Source: an uncultured Sphingomonadaceae bacterium (GTDB lineage: Bacteria > Pseudomonadota > Alphaproteobacteria > Sphingomonadales > Sphingomonadaceae). From it: 64,000 bases of DNA. The position numbers and the translations under genes were made by a program. Positions 55,428 through 64,000 of this stretch are shown piece by piece. Each line of letters starts with the position of its first letter. The first letter of the stretch is position 1. The notes beneath the pieces are model-generated. The model saw only the letters and a list, made by a program, of their open reading frames with translations. It had not been told where the DNA came from and ran no database searches. The DNA is taken from assembly GCA_946479505.1 (NCBI GenBank), contig CAMLGC010000009.1, positions 1 through 64,000 of the forward strand. The letters run 5' to 3'.

Positions 55428-55888
55428 ACGAGGAAAGCAGAATTTCGGTCGAAGAGGTCGACGCAGTCGAGGCGCCGCCCAGGGCGCGCGTCGAAGGGCC
55501 ACGCGAGACGTTCGAGCGCAAGCGTGATTATCTCGAGGGTTTCCTTGCGCAGAAGCCGCAGGCGCTGTCGGGCGGCGAACCCGGCGGGGCGTTGTACGAG
55601 GCCGTCGTCGAGGCGCTCAAGGACATTTACGATCCCGAGATTCCGGTGAACATCTACGATCTCGGGCTGATCTACGGGGTCGAGGTGACCGGGGACGGGC
55701 ACGCGGCGGTGACGATGACGCTGACGACGCCGCATTGCCCGGTCGCGGAGTCGATGCCCGCGGAGGTCGAACTGCGCGTCGGATCGGTGCCGGGTGTTTC
55801 GGTTGCGGACGTCAACCTTGTCTGGGATCCGCCCTGGGATCCGCAGAAGATGAGCGACGATGCCAAGCTCGAGCTGGGAATGTTGTGA
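55424..55888 (+). CDS. SUF-associated DUF59 (SufT-type) protein
   Basis: A 154-residue protein with a variable acidic N-terminus (about 1-55) and a DUF59/MIP18-like domain. The domain carries DPEIPVNIYDLGLIYGVEV, MTLTTPHCPVAESMPAEVE and VNLVWDPPWDPQKMS, the hypercharacteristic SUF-associated form (TIGR-style SUF assembly protein). The HCP cysteine is the conserved one. It starts at GTG overlapping the sufS stop. DUF59 proteins help mature Fe-S targets, and SufT itself is needed for Fe-S proteins under high demand. Confidence 0.9.
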   Translation: MNEESRISVEEVDAVEAPPRARVEGPRETFERKRDYLEGFLAQKPQALSGGEPGGALYEAVVEALKDIYDPEIPVNIYDLGLIYGVEVTGDGHAAVTMTLTTPHCPVAESMPAEVELRVGSVPGVSVADVNLVWDPPWDPQKMSDDAKLELGML

Positions 55889-55904
55889 GCCTGCCGAGGC
55901 GAAT

Positions 55905-55963
55905 GAGGAGCTGGAGCGGCTGCCGCCGAGGGGGTGGGGAAAGCACCGCCGCCCCAGCTCCTC
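55905..55963. repeat. Hairpin at the sufT-like/carrier junction
   Basis: GAGGAGCTGG and CCAGCTCCTC are perfect ten-base inverted arms, with an inner GCGGC/GCCGC stem. It is not of the REP type seen elsewhere in the operon but again marks a gene junction. Confidence 0.65.
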
Positions 55964-55987
55964 TGCCTTGGGGGCATGGAGAAGACG

Positions 55988-56344
55988 ATGACGGATGCGA
56001 AAACCCGTAAGCGACCCGCCGCGCTTATTCTGACGCCCGGCGCCGAGGCTCGGATCGCCGAACTGATGGCGAAGGCGCCGGCGGATGCGGTCGGCGTCAA
56101 GCTCTCGACCCCGCGGCGCGGCTGTTCGGGGCTGGCCTATTCGGTCGATTATGTGACCGCGGCCAATCCGATGGACGAGCGGATCGACACCGAGGGAGGG
56201 ACGCTGTTCGTGGATGGGGCGTCGATCCTCTATCTGATCGGCTCGACGATGGACTGGGTCGAGGACGATTTCGCAGCGGGCTTCGTGTTCGCCAACCCCA
56301 ACGCCAAGGGCGCATGCGGGTGTGGCGAGAGTTTCATGGTCTAA
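55988..56344 (+). CDS. A-type Fe-S carrier (SufA/ErpA/IscA family)
   Basis: A 118-residue A-type carrier that accepts an Fe-S cluster from the SUF scaffold and passes it to target enzymes. The three-cysteine motif is visible as RRGCSGLAYS and C-terminal GACGCGESF. The intermediate GxxxxxD segment FVDGASILYLIGSTMDWVED fits the family. GGAG six bases upstream supports the ATG at 55988; two earlier in-frame starts are weaker. As the last gene of the suf series it is probably SufA. Whether it takes [2Fe-2S] or [4Fe-4S] clusters cannot be told. Confidence 0.92.
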   Translation: MTDAKTRKRPAALILTPGAEARIAELMAKAPADAVGVKLSTPRRGCSGLAYSVDYVTAANPMDERIDTEGGTLFVDGASILYLIGSTMDWVEDDFAAGFVFANPNAKGACGCGESFMV

Positions 56345-56350
56345 CTGTTG

Positions 56351-56403
56351 GGCTTCCGCGAAGGCGGGAGCCCAGCCTGGGTCCCCGCCTTCGCGGGGAC
56401 ACA
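56351..56403. repeat. Paired palindromic repeat at the end of the suf operon
   Basis: GCTTCCGCGAAGGCGGGAGC and GTCCCCGCCTTCGCGGGGAC with a ten-base spacer, lying between the convergent stops of the A-type carrier and MaoC genes. A bidirectional transcription end is likely. Confidence 0.8.
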
Positions 56404-56404
56404 T

Positions 56405-56851
56405 TTAGGTTGTTCGCAACAGCGCGGTCCGCAGACATTCGCACACCACTTCGTCGCGCTGGTTGAGCATGCGGTGTTTCCAGGTGACGAGGCCGGCGTT
56501 CGGGCGCGATTTGCTTTCGCGCATCTCTACGACTTCGCTTTCCGCGTGCAGCGTGTCGCCGAGGAAGACGGGCTTGGGCATGACGAGCTTGTCGTAGCCG
56601 AGGTTCGCCACCAGCGTGCCCATCGTGGTCTCCGCGACGGTGATCCCCACCATCAGGCTGAAGGTGAAGGTGCCGTTGACGAGGATCTGTCCGAACTCGC
56701 TCGCGCGCGCGGCCTCGGCGTCGAGGTGGAGCGGCTGCGGGTTGTGGGTGAGGGTGGAGAAGAGGAGATTGTCGGTTTCGGTGACCGTGCGGCGCAAGGG
56801 GTGGTCGATGATCTCGCCGATCTGCCATTCGTTATAGAATTTGCCGGGCAT
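56405..56851 (-). CDS. MaoC-like acyl dehydratase
   Basis: This 148-residue hot-dog-fold hydratase acts on enoyl-CoA or related acyl thioesters. The catalytic Asp/His segment is recognisable as [20 protein letters not shown], followed by [17 protein letters not shown] and the hot-dog beta core. Single-domain R-specific hydratases of this type feed (R)-3-hydroxyacyl-CoA or take part in mesaconyl/citramalyl routes; the substrate is not clear. It follows the carboxylase alpha gene in the same direction, separated by a palindromic repeat, so it may belong to the same acyl-CoA catabolic unit. Confidence 0.86.
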   Translation of the reverse strand: MPGKFYNEWQIGEIIDHPLRRTVTETDNLLFSTLTHNPQPLHLDAEAARASEFGQILVNGTFTFSLMVGITVAETTMGTLVANLGYDKLVMPKPVFLGDTLHAESEVVEMRESKSRPNAGLVTWKHRMLNQRDEVVCECLRTALLRTT

Positions 56852-56867
56852 TTCGTTCCCACTTTCC

Positions 56868-56971
56868 TTCCCCGGCGAAGGCCGGGGTCCAGTTGCGCGC
56901 CGTATATTGCCGAGCGTCGCGCTTAATGAATTTCAGCCTTCCCAACTGGGCCCCGGCCTTCGCCGGGGAAG
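56868..56971. repeat. REPIN of the CCCCGGCGAAGGCCGGGG family
   Basis: Arms CCCCGGCGAAGGCCGGGGTC and GCCCCGGCCTTCGCCGGGGA, 104 bases overall, between the carboxylase alpha and MaoC genes. The right half matches the REPIN inside rrf2 almost base for base. Confidence 0.85.
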
Positions 56972-56974
56972 CGA

Positions 56975-58915
56975 TTAGTTTTCCTTTCTCTCCACCCGCA
57001 CCAGCAGGGTGCCTTCGCTGACCTGCGCGCCTTCGGTCGCGTCGAGCTCGGCGATGGTGCCGTCGAAGGGGGCGGTGAGCGTGTGCTCCATCTTCATCGC
57101 CTCGAGCGTCACCAGCTTTTGGCCCTTGGCGACTTCCTCGCCGCCCGCGACCTCGACCGCGATGATGCGGCCCGGCATCGGCGAGAGGATCGCGCCATCG
57201 GCGGCGGTGCCGGCTGCAGTGCCCTCGCCGGGTCGGGCTTCGCGGAGGACGAACGTGGCACCGTTATCGTCGACCAAATACCCTTCCGGCACGCGCTCGA
57301 CCCATCGAGAGGCAATTTGAGGTTCGCGCTCGTATATCACCTCCGATACCTTGTGCCCGTCGGTAAAACGGAAAACAGGCGCTGCTTCGGGTGCATTGAG
57401 TCTGAGGCCGATCAGTTGCGACCACGGCCCACCAATTCTGTCCAAGCGCGGGTCATAGATGTCGGTTGCGCCCTCACCGACACCGCTATTGAAGGCAAGG
57501 ACTGCCGTATATTTAAGAGCGCTCTCGCTCGGCCCGGCAGAAGGTATCAAGGTATCAGCTTCGCGCTCGATCAATCCAGTGTCGATCGCGCCTGAAACGA
57601 AACTGGTGTTCTGAAGCGCGTTGACGAGAAAACGCGCATTGCTGCGCACGGGCCAGCATCGCACATTGGCGCAGTCGAGCGCGAGTGCTCTCGCCGCCTC
57701 GGTCCGATCATCCGCGTGGACAATCAGCTTGGCCAGCATCGGATCGTACATCGGGGTGACTTCATCCCCTTGCTCGTATCCAGTCTCGACCCGCACTTCG
57801 TGGCGGCGCGTGGAACGGGGGAGTTCAAAATAGGTGAGCGGGCCGACCGATGGCAAAAAACCGGCCGCTACATCCTCCGCGTAGAGCCGCGCTTCGATCG
57901 CCCAGCCGTTGATGCTGAGTTCGTCCTGTCGCTTGGGGAGCGGCTCGCCGCTCGCCACCCTTAGCTGCCACTCGACCAAATCCTGCCCGGTGATCTCCTC
58001 GGTGACGGGATGCTCGACCTGCAACCGCGTGTTCATTTCCATGAACCAGATTCGGTCGGCGCGCAGGCCCTCGCTCGCATCGGCGATGAACTCGATCGTG
58101 CCGGCGTTTTCGTAGTCGACCGCTTTCGCGGCGCGGACGGCGGCGGCGCAAACGGCCTCGCGCGTTTCCGCGTCCATGCCGGGGGCGGGGGCTTCCTCGA
58201 TCACCTTCTGGTGGCGGCGCTGGAGCGAGCAGTCGCGCTCGAACAGGTGGACGACGTTGCCGTGGCTGTCGCCGAACACCTGGACCTCGATATGGCGGGG
58301 AGAGAGGATGTATTTTTCGATCAGCACCTTGTCGTCGCCGAACGAGGAGGCGGCCTCGCGCTTGCACGATTGGAGCGCATCGGCGAAATCCTCAGCCGCA
58401 TCGACGCGGCGCATGCCCTTGCCGCCGCCGCCCGCGACCGCCTTGATGAGCACGGGATAGCCGATCGCGTCGGCCTCGGTCTCGAGGCGGTCTGGGTTCT
58501 GGTCGCCGCCGAGATAGCCGGGGGTGGTCGGGACGCCGGCGTCCTGCATGCGCTTCTTGGCGGCGTCCTTGAGGCCCATCGCGCGGATGCTGTCGGGCCT
58601 GGGGCCGACCCAGATGAGGCCGGCGTCGATCACCGCTTGCGCGAAGTCGGCGTTCTCCGAGAGGAAGCCGTAGCCGGGGTGGATCGCCTCGGCGCCGGCT
58701 TGCTTGGCGGCGGCGATGATCTTGTCGCCGTCGAGGTAGCTTTCGCGCGCGGGGGAGGGGCCGATATGGACCGCCTCGTCGGCCTGGCGGACGTGGAGCG
58801 CGTTCGCGTCCGCGTCCGAATAGACCGCGATTGTGCGGATTCCCATGCGGCGCGCGGTGCGGATGACGCGGCAGGCGATCTCGCCGCGATTGGCGATGAG
58901 GAGCGAGGTTATCAC
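56975..58915 (-). CDS. liuD: Acyl-CoA carboxylase biotin-containing alpha subunit (methylcrotonyl-CoA type)
   Basis: The 646-residue subunit has an N-terminal biotin carboxylase domain with the ATP-grasp signature AVAGGGGKGMRRVD and metal site FMEMNTRLQVEHPVTE. A BT-like middle region follows, and a C-terminal biotinyl domain with Lys in EAMKMEHTL. Together with the beta subunit at 60058 it carboxylates an acyl-CoA, most likely 3-methylcrotonyl-CoA in leucine breakdown. The stretch at 57250-57900 is visibly lower in GC than the rest. It is separated from the beta gene by an NTF2-like gene and a DUF559 cassette. Propionyl- or acetyl-CoA carboxylase is an alternative. Confidence 0.88.
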   Translation of the reverse strand: MITSLLIANRGEIACRVIRTARRMGIRTIAVYSDADANALHVRQADEAVHIGPSPARESYLDGDKIIAAAKQAGAEAIHPGYGFLSENADFAQAVIDAGLIWVGPRPDSIRAMGLKDAAKKRMQDAGVPTTPGYLGGDQNPDRLETEADAIGYPVLIKAVAGGGGKGMRRVDAAEDFADALQSCKREAASSFGDDKVLIEKYILSPRHIEVQVFGDSHGNVVHLFERDCSLQRRHQKVIEEAPAPGMDAETREAVCAAAVRAAKAVDYENAGTIEFIADASEGLRADRIWFMEMNTRLQVEHPVTEEITGQDLVEWQLRVASGEPLPKRQDELSINGWAIEARLYAEDVAAGFLPSVGPLTYFELPRSTRRHEVRVETGYEQGDEVTPMYDPMLAKLIVHADDRTEAARALALDCANVRCWPVRSNARFLVNALQNTSFVSGAIDTGLIEREADTLIPSAGPSESALKYTAVLAFNSGVGEGATDIYDPRLDRIGGPWSQLIGLRLNAPEAAPVFRFTDGHKVSEVIYEREPQIASRWVERVPEGYLVDDNGATFVLREARPGEGTAAGTAADGAILSPMPGRIIAVEVAGGEEVAKGQKLVTLEAMKMEHTLTAPFDGTIAELDATEGAQVSEGTLLVRVERKEN

Positions 58916-59069
58916 GAACCCGAGCTTTCAAAGGTTGCGAAAGTGGTGGTAGGCCCCCGTTGGTTTCGCCATACCCGAAATTCGAAATCTTGTTGCTGGG
59001 GAGCGCGATAGAGCAAGCGAGGCGATCGCATCGGCATGGATGTATCAAATGGAAGGCGTGTAGGACAGG

Positions 59070-59552
59070 TCATTCGGCCGCGCATCCCGTCGTGCGCTGC
59101 GACCAGGTGACGTTGAGGACCTTCCATTGATTGGCCTCGCGGACGAGGTCGAAATGGTCGACGCCGCAATGGTGCGCCTTGCCGTCCAGGAAGAAGGTGT
59201 AGGGCGCCCAGACCATCGCGATGTTGCCGTCGATCTCGACCGCGGGCGGGCCGGTGAAGCGTTCCTCGAACTTCTCGGGGCCGGGTTTGATGCCGGCGGT
59301 GAACGCGTCCCAGGCGAGGTGGCGGATGGTGCTGGCGCCGTCGGGCTTCTCGATCGCGACGGTGGCGCCGCCTTCGGGGCGGAGCTCCGCGCGGATCGCG
59401 GCGGCGTCGTGCGCGGCGAGGCCGGCGAACATGCGCTCTACGGGCGCGAGCACGGCGGCGGTGTCGGCGTCGGGCGGGGGCAGCGCGGTGCCCTTCACGA
59501 TCGGCGCGACCGGGGTGGTCTGGAGGAGGAGGGGCAGGAGAAGCGAGAGCAT
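59070..59552 (-). CDS. NTF2-like (SnoaL/DUF4440) exported protein
   Basis: A 160-residue protein with a signal peptide (MLSLLLPLLLQTTPVAPIV) and one NTF2-like fold domain. Typical elements are the helix LAPVERMFAGLAAHDAAAIR, then the beta barrel GNIAMVWAPYTFFLDGKAHH and HFDLVREANQWKVLNVTWSQ. The family covers many enzymes and ligand carriers; no active site is recognisable. The ATG at 59552 is preferred because AAAGGA lies six bases upstream; a GTG five codons earlier is an alternative. It sits between the DUF559 cassette and the carboxylase alpha gene. Confidence 0.82.
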   Translation of the reverse strand: MLSLLLPLLLQTTPVAPIVKGTALPPPDADTAAVLAPVERMFAGLAAHDAAAIRAELRPEGGATVAIEKPDGASTIRHLAWDAFTAGIKPGPEKFEERFTGPPAVEIDGNIAMVWAPYTFFLDGKAHHCGVDHFDLVREANQWKVLNVTWSQRTTGCAAE

Positions 59553-59563
59553 GGGGGATCCTT

Positions 59564-60058
59564 TCACACCTCCCCGGAACGGGGAGGGGGACCGCCGGGC
59601 GAAGCCCGGTGGTGGAGGGGTGATGCGGCGCGGGCAGCGAGGATTGCGGTGAGGACGCCTTCGAGATTTGTCAGGACGTCGCGTGCCGGAATGCGGAGCG
59701 TGCGAAAGCCGGCGGCGGCAAGAGTCCGATCGCGCCGGTCGTCGCGCGCGGGACGATCGCCACGCGAATGCGCTTCGCCGTCGATCTCGATGCAGAGGCG
59801 CGAAGGTAGATGGGCGAAGTCCATGACGTAATCGCCGAAAGGATGATGGCGGCGGAATTTGTGACCTTCGGGGCGCTTGCGGAGTTCGCGCCAGAGGAGG
59901 ATTTCGGGGAGGTTGTTGGTGCGGCGCTCTCGGCGCGCGGCGCGGATTGCTTTGGTCGTTGTGCGTAGGCCGGGCGGGATTACCCCTCCACCATTCGGCT
60001 TTGCCGAATGGTCCCCCTCCCCGTTCCGGGGAGGTATTGAGGGGGCAGCCTCCTTCAT
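59564..60058 (-). CDS. DUF559 (Vsr-like fold) putative nuclease, second copy
   Basis: A 164-residue protein with the DUF559 core: NLPEILLWRELRKRPEGHKF, YVMDFAHLPSRLCIEIDGEA, then GDRPARDDRRDRTLAAAGF and RTLRIPARDVL. The D...ExD metal-site residues match the first copy. The frame begins at an ATG overlapping the carboxylase beta stop (ATGA), and the first 25 residues (PSIPPRNGEGDHSAKPNGGG) and last 20 (HHRASPGGPPPRSGEV) are encoded by inverted repeats. The true start may be later, inside the unit. A mobile, endonuclease-encoding role is inferred from context and family. Confidence 0.82.
   Translation of the reverse strand: MKEAAPSIPPRNGEGDHSAKPNGGGVIPPGLRTTTKAIRAARRERRTNNLPEILLWRELRKRPEGHKFRRHHPFGDYVMDFAHLPSRLCIEIDGEAHSRGDRPARDDRRDRTLAAAGFRTLRIPARDVLTNLEGVLTAILAARAASPLHHRASPGGPPPRSGEV
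59568..60035. mobile_element. DUF559 cassette B: nuclease gene between 55-base inverted repeats
   Basis: The ends are 59568-59622 and 59981-60035. In the same orientation both read ACCTCCCCGGAACGGGGAGG then GGGACC, a variable 17-base stem, and GGTGGAGGGGT. The inner stems differ in sequence (GCCGGGC-GAA-GCCCGGT versus ATTCGGC-AAA-GCCGAAT) but each pairs with itself. The unit sits just past the end of the carboxylase beta gene. The structure parallels cassette A with another repeat family. Confidence 0.65.
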
Positions 60059-61662
60059 CACATTCGGAACACCCCGAAGCGCGGGCGTTCGGGGATGGGG
60101 GCGTTCAGCGTAGCAGCGAAGGCGAGGCCGAGGACGTCGCGGGTTTGGGCGGGGTCGATGATGCCGTCGTCCCACAGGCGGGCGGTGGCGTGCCAGGGGT
60201 TGCCTTGGGCTTCGTAGTCCTCGCGGATGGGTCGTTTGAAGGCTTCGGCTTCTTGCGCGCTCCACGAGTCCGCGTCGCGATGGACGGTGGCGAGGACGCT
60301 CGCAGCCTGTTCGCCGCCCATCACCGAGATGCGGCTGTTGGGCCAGGTGAAGAGGAAGCGCGGGGAATAGGCGCGGCCGCACATGCCGTAATTGCCGGCA
60401 CCGAAGCTGCCGCCGATCAGGATTGTGATCTTGGGGACGCTCGCGGTGGCGACCGCCGTCACCAATTTGGCGCCGTGCTTGGCGATGCCCTCGGCCTCGT
60501 ATCTGCCGCCGACCATGAAGCCCGAGATGTTCTGGAGGAACAGGAGCGGGATGCGGCGCTGGCAGGCGAGCTCGATGAAATGCGCGCCTTTGACGGCGCT
60601 TTCCGAGAACAGCACGCCGTTGTTGGCGAGGATCGCCACCGGCATGCCCCAGATGTGCGCGAAGCCGCACACCAACGACGCGCCGTAGAGCGCTTTGAAC
60701 TCGGCGAATGCGCTGCCGTCGACGAGGCGCGCGATCACCTCGTGGACGTCGTAGGGCGCGCGGACGTCTTCGGGGAGGATGCCATAGAGGTCTTCGGCGG
60801 GGAATTTGGGCGGGCGGGGATCGCGTAGGTCGAGCTGGGCGCCCGCTTTCGTGGGCGCGCAGGTGCTGAGGATGTCGCGGACGATCGTCAGCGCGTGCTC
60901 GTCATTCTCGGCGACGTGATCGACGACGCCCGACTTGCGGCCGTGGGTTTCGGCGCCGCCCAATTCCTCGGCGGAGATGACTTCGCCGGTCGCGGCTTTG
61001 ACGAGCGGAGGCCCGGCGAGGAAGATCGTGCCCTGGTTGCGGACGATCACGCTCTCGTCGCTCATGGCAGGAACGTAGGCGCCGCCAGCGGTGCAGCTTC
61101 CCATCACGCAGGCGATCTGCGGGATGCCCTGCGCCGACATGTTGGCCTGATTGAAGAAGATGCGGCCGAAATGGTCGCGATCGGGGAAGACCTCGGCCTG
61201 GTGCGGCAGGTTGGCGCCGCCCGAATCGACCAGATAGATGCAGGGTAGGCGGTTCTGCTCGGCGATCTCCTGCGCGCGAAGATGCTTCTTGACCGTCATC
61301 GGGTAGTAGGTGCCGCCCTTCACGGTGGCGTCGTTGCAGACGATCATCGCCTGCCGGCCCGACACGCGGCCGATGCCGGTGATGAGCCCGGCGCCGGGCA
61401 CGTCGCCGTGATACAGGTCGCACGCGGCGAGCTGACCGATCTCGAGAAAGGGCGAGCCTGGATCGAGCAGCCGCTCGACGCGCTCGCGGGGGAGGAGCTT
61501 GCCGCGGCCGACGTGGCGCTCGCGCGAGCGTTCGCTGCCGCCGAGCGCCGCCTTGGCGACATCGGCGCGCAGGCGATCGACCAGCGCGCGATTGTGCGCA
61601 GCATTGGCGCGGAACGTGTCGCTGTCGGGCGACAGCTTGGTATCGAGCACGGGCGCGCTCAC
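60058..61662 (-). CDS. liuB: Acyl-CoA carboxylase beta subunit (methylcrotonyl-CoA type)
   Basis: The 534-residue carboxyltransferase subunit transfers carboxyl from biotin to the acyl-CoA. The methylcrotonyl-type signature [20 protein letters not shown] followed by [20 protein letters not shown] is present, as are [16 protein letters not shown] and a C-terminal [20 protein letters not shown]. It starts at GTG (61660-61662), giving [10 protein letters not shown]. It is the first gene of the liuB...liuD stretch, followed by the DUF559 cassette. No isovaleryl-CoA dehydrogenase or HMG-CoA lyase gene is in the window. Confidence 0.9.
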   Translation of the reverse strand: MSAPVLDTKLSPDSDTFRANAAHNRALVDRLRADVAKAALGGSERSRERHVGRGKLLPRERVERLLDPGSPFLEIGQLAACDLYHGDVPGAGLITGIGRVSGRQAMIVCNDATVKGGTYYPMTVKKHLRAQEIAEQNRLPCIYLVDSGGANLPHQAEVFPDRDHFGRIFFNQANMSAQGIPQIACVMGSCTAGGAYVPAMSDESVIVRNQGTIFLAGPPLVKAATGEVISAEELGGAETHGRKSGVVDHVAENDEHALTIVRDILSTCAPTKAGAQLDLRDPRPPKFPAEDLYGILPEDVRAPYDVHEVIARLVDGSAFAEFKALYGASLVCGFAHIWGMPVAILANNGVLFSESAVKGAHFIELACQRRIPLLFLQNISGFMVGGRYEAEGIAKHGAKLVTAVATASVPKITILIGGSFGAGNYGMCGRAYSPRFLFTWPNSRISVMGGEQAASVLATVHRDADSWSAQEAEAFKRPIREDYEAQGNPWHATARLWDDGIIDPAQTRDVLGLAFAATLNAPIPERPRFGVFRM

Positions 61663-61790
61663 GAGACGGTATCCTCCCTTAAGATCGGGCCTGCCTAGCG
61701 AGGTGCCGCAACGAAGGGAAGCCGCTGGCATTCGCCGGTCTTGCGGTGTAGTCCCGTGCTCATACACCAGCCTCCCGGGAAAGAGATGCC

Positions 61791-63872
61791 ATGAAGCGTA
61801 GCCTGTTGCTTGCCGCCCTCCTCGCCACCGCCGCCACCGCCGCATGCAGCCAGGCCGATCAGCAGAACGACATCGCCGCCGTCGCCGCCTCGGGCACGAC
61901 GATCGGGATCGACACGACGGGGCTCGACACCTCGACGCGGCCCGGCGACGATTTCGAGCAATACGCGAACGGCGGCTGGCGCGAGAAGACCGAGATCCCC
62001 TCGGACCGGTCGAGCACGGGCGTGTTCCTGGAGGTGTTCAAGAAGGCGGAAGGCAACACCGCCTCGATCATCAACGACGCGGTCAAGGCCGAGGCCGCGC
62101 CGGGCACCGACCAGCGGCGGATCGCCGATTACTACAACGCCTATCTCAATACCGATGCGATCGAAAAGCGCGGGCTCGCACCGATCCAGGGCGAGGTCCA
62201 GAAGATCGCGGCGATCCAGGACAAGAAGGCGCTGTCGCAGATGCTCGGCGCGAACATGCTCGCCGACGAGGACCCGATCAACGCGACGAGCTTCGGCAGC
62301 GAGAATTTGTTCGGACTGTTCGTCACGCAGGCGCTGACCAAGCCCGACCAGACGGTGCCCTATCTGCTCCAGGGCGGGCTCGGGCTGCCGGACCGCGACT
62401 ACTATCTCTCGGCGACGCCCGAGATGGCGCAGATCCGCACCGCATACAAAAGCTACATCGCGCAGATCCTCAATCTTGCCGGCGTGAGCGATGCGCAGGC
62501 GCGCGCGGCCCGGATCTACGATCTCGAGGCCAAGCTCGCCAAGGTCCATGCCGACCGGACCACCAGCGGGCAGATGTCCGAAGGCCATGATTGGTGGACC
62601 AAGGCCGATTTCGCGAAGAAGGCGCCGGGGGTCGACTGGGACGTCTATTGGACCGCGGCCGAGCTGCCCGACCAGAAGGATTTCATCGTCTGGCAGCCCG
62701 AAGCGGTGGCCGGCGAGGCGGCGCTGGTCGCGAGCGAGCCCTTGGAGGCGTGGAAGGACTGGCTGACCTTCCACCGCATCAACAGCGTGGCGAGCGTGCT
62801 GCCCAAGGCGATCGACAACGCGCATTTCGCCTTCTACGGCACGACCTTGTCGGGCACGCCCGAGCAGCGCGCCCGCGACAAGCGCGCGATCGGCGCGGTC
62901 AACAACGCACTCGGCGACGCGGTCGGCAAGCTTTACGCCGAGCGCTATTTTCCCGCATCGTCCAAGGCCGACATTCAGACGATGGTGAAGGGCATTCTCG
63001 CGGCGTTCGACACCCGCGTTGCCAATCTCGACTGGATGGCGCCCGAGACCAAGAAAGAAGCGCGCAAGAAGATCCAGACGCTCAAGGTCGGAATCGGCTA
63101 TCCCGAGGCGTGGCGCGATTATTCGGGGCTGGTCATCCGCGCCGACGATCCGGTGGGCAATGCGCGGCGCGCGGCAAGGGCGGAATATCGCCACCAGATC
63201 GCCAAGATCGGCAAGCCGGTCGATCGCGGCGAATGGTGGATGACGCCGCAGACGGTGAACGCGGTCAACCTGCCGCTGCAAAATGCGCTCAACTTCCCGG
63301 CGGCGATCCTGCAGGCGCCGTTCTACGACCCCAAGGCCGATCCGGCGGCGAATTACGGATCGATCGGCGCCGTCATCGGCCACGAGATCAGCCACAGCTT
63401 CGACAATAACGGCGCCGAGTTCGACGCCACCGGCAAGCTGCGTAATTGGTGGACGCCCGCCGACCTCAAGCATTTCGAGGAGCAGGGGCAGGCGCTGGTG
63501 GCGCAGTACAACGCCTATGAGCCGCTGCCGGGGCTGCACATCAACGGCGAGCAGACGCTGGGCGAGAATATCGCCGACGTGGCCGGGCTCACCGCCGCGC
63601 TCGAAGCGTATCACGCGTCGCTCGGCGGCAAGCCCGCGCCGGTGATCGCGGGGATGACGGGCGACCAGCGCTTCTTCCTCGCCTTCGCGCAGAGCTGGCG
63701 CGCCAAGACGCGCGACAAGGCGCTGCGCGGGCAGATCACCACCGACGGCCATGCGCCCGCGCGCTACCGGGCGCAGACGGTGCGCAACCTCGACGCATGG
63801 TACAAGGCGTTCGACGTGCAGCCCGACGGAAAGCTGTACCTGGCGCCGGACAAGCGGGTCCACGTGTGGTGA
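61791..63872 (+). CDS. M13 family zinc metallopeptidase, lipoprotein
   Basis: The 693-residue exported peptidase of the neprilysin family starts [20 protein letters not shown], a lipoprotein signal with Cys19. The zinc motif is HEISH in [16 protein letters not shown], with the distal Glu in NIADVAGLT as part of ENIADVAG. The substrate-binding N-A-Y/F motif is seen as [16 protein letters not shown]. It degrades oligopeptides outside the cytosol. It is divergent from the carboxylase beta gene (129-base gap). Together with DUF885 and M16 proteins it adds to a set of exported peptidases. Confidence 0.94.
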   Translation: MKRSLLLAALLATAATAACSQADQQNDIAAVAASGTTIGIDTTGLDTSTRPGDDFEQYANGGWREKTEIPSDRSSTGVFLEVFKKAEGNTASIINDAVKAEAAPGTDQRRIADYYNAYLNTDAIEKRGLAPIQGEVQKIAAIQDKKALSQMLGANMLADEDPINATSFGSENLFGLFVTQALTKPDQTVPYLLQGGLGLPDRDYYLSATPEMAQIRTAYKSYIAQILNLAGVSDAQARAARIYDLEAKLAKVHADRTTSGQMSEGHDWWTKADFAKKAPGVDWDVYWTAAELPDQKDFIVWQPEAVAGEAALVASEPLEAWKDWLTFHRINSVASVLPKAIDNAHFAFYGTTLSGTPEQRARDKRAIGAVNNALGDAVGKLYAERYFPASSKADIQTMVKGILAAFDTRVANLDWMAPETKKEARKKIQTLKVGIGYPEAWRDYSGLVIRADDPVGNARRAARAEYRHQIAKIGKPVDRGEWWMTPQTVNAVNLPLQNALNFPAAILQAPFYDPKADPAANYGSIGAVIGHEISHSFDNNGAEFDATGKLRNWWTPADLKHFEEQGQALVAQYNAYEPLPGLHINGEQTLGENIADVAGLTAALEAYHASLGGKPAPVIAGMTGDQRFFLAFAQSWRAKTRDKALRGQITTDGHAPARYRAQTVRNLDAWYKAFDVQPDGKLYLAPDKRVHVW

Positions 63873-63888
63873 GCGTGCGCGATAGGCC

Positions 63889-64000
63889 CTAGGCGTTGCC
63901 CGCGACCTCGGTGGCGAGCCATGCCGCAAATTCCCGCATGGCGGGAGTTTCCTGACGCGACAGGAGGCGGGTGAGCCAATAGCTTCCGGTGTCGATTTCG
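63889..64000 (-). CDS. LysR-type regulator, C-terminal fragment (runs off the right edge)
   Basis: Only the last 36 codons are present, ending EIDTGSYWLTRLLSRQETPA, MREFAAWLATEVAGNA and a stop. The YWL...S...PAMREF...WL pattern is the usual end of a LysR substrate-binding domain of the GcvA type, where the strand with YWL leads into the final helix. The start and HTH lie outside the window. The stop is 17 bases beyond that of the M13 gene, so the two converge. The assignment is tentative because the piece is short. Confidence 0.55.
   Translation of the reverse strand, partial: EIDTGSYWLTRLLSRQETPAMREFAAWLATEVAGNA

Noticed and set aside
56975..61662. A frameshifted or broken carboxylase operon
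   Set aside because: Both subunit genes are full length with all motifs intact; only their adjacency is interrupted by the NTF2-like gene and the cassette.

Overview
The window reads as chromosomal DNA of an alphaproteobacterium of the order Sphingomonadales (Sphingomonas-like). It is GC-rich with strongly biased third positions. It carries a RcdA-type (DUF1465) cell-cycle adaptor gene, an Rrf2-headed suf operon, a DksA with a cysteine-depleted zinc finger, DUF1178, PilZ and DUF465 small genes, and many palindromic REP/REPIN-type repeats typical of sphingomonads. This assignment is inference from gene content; there is no rRNA in the window.

Layout. 0-4 kb: a Flp pilin, mutT, a BioC-like methyltransferase divergent from comF, then grxC, a nitrilase-family amidase and DUF1178 in overlapping order, and tRNA-Arg(CCT). 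4-12 kb: a fasciclin lipoprotein, an oxyR that appears to begin at CTG, mfd, sdhE, recG and a PilZ gene. 12-17 kb: tyrS and the serS-surE-nlpD-like block. 17-22 kb: a host-attachment-family protein, a Gly/Ser-rich exported protein, dksA, PilZ, two DUF465 genes, rcdA, a nitronate-monooxygenase-like flavoprotein and a gamma-class carbonic anhydrase homologue. 22-30 kb: korA-korB, an SDR, purF, a Rho_N small protein, hisI with a lipoprotein, and a MerR regulator with a long acyl-CoA dehydrogenase. 31-42 kb: a SleB-type wall hydrolase, cysK with an MFS gene, an alpha/beta hydrolase, a DUF885 lipoprotein, an Asp/Asn hydroxylase homologue and an M16 peptidase. 42-49 kb: katG, a compositionally odd P-loop gene, an acyl-CoA synthetase, pyrD, an orphan terminator and an AraC regulator. 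49-56 kb: the suf operon (rrf2-sufB-DUF559-sufC-sufD-sufS-sufT-like-A-type carrier). 56-64 kb: a MaoC hydratase, the two subunits of a methylcrotonyl-CoA-type carboxylase, a second DUF559 gene, an M13 peptidase and the 3' end of a LysR gene.

How it works together. Much of the window is housekeeping (DNA repair, translation, purine, pyrimidine, histidine and cysteine synthesis, Fe-S assembly). The acyl-CoA synthetase, acyl-CoA dehydrogenase, MaoC and biotin-dependent carboxylase genes suggest leucine and fatty-acid degradation. OxyR, KatG, GrxC and SUF form an oxidative-stress and Fe-S axis.

The most unusual signal is the repeat landscape. Two genes for DUF559 (Vsr-like fold) putative nucleases each lie between inverted copies of a REP-type palindrome, and each open frame runs through its repeats. 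One copy is inserted between sufB and sufC, the other directly behind the carboxylase beta gene. Related single palindromes sit at most other suf gene junctions, where they have been built into the ends of Rrf2 and SufS. This looks like a small nuclease-encoding REP cassette, and it is the best candidate here for an under-described mobile system.
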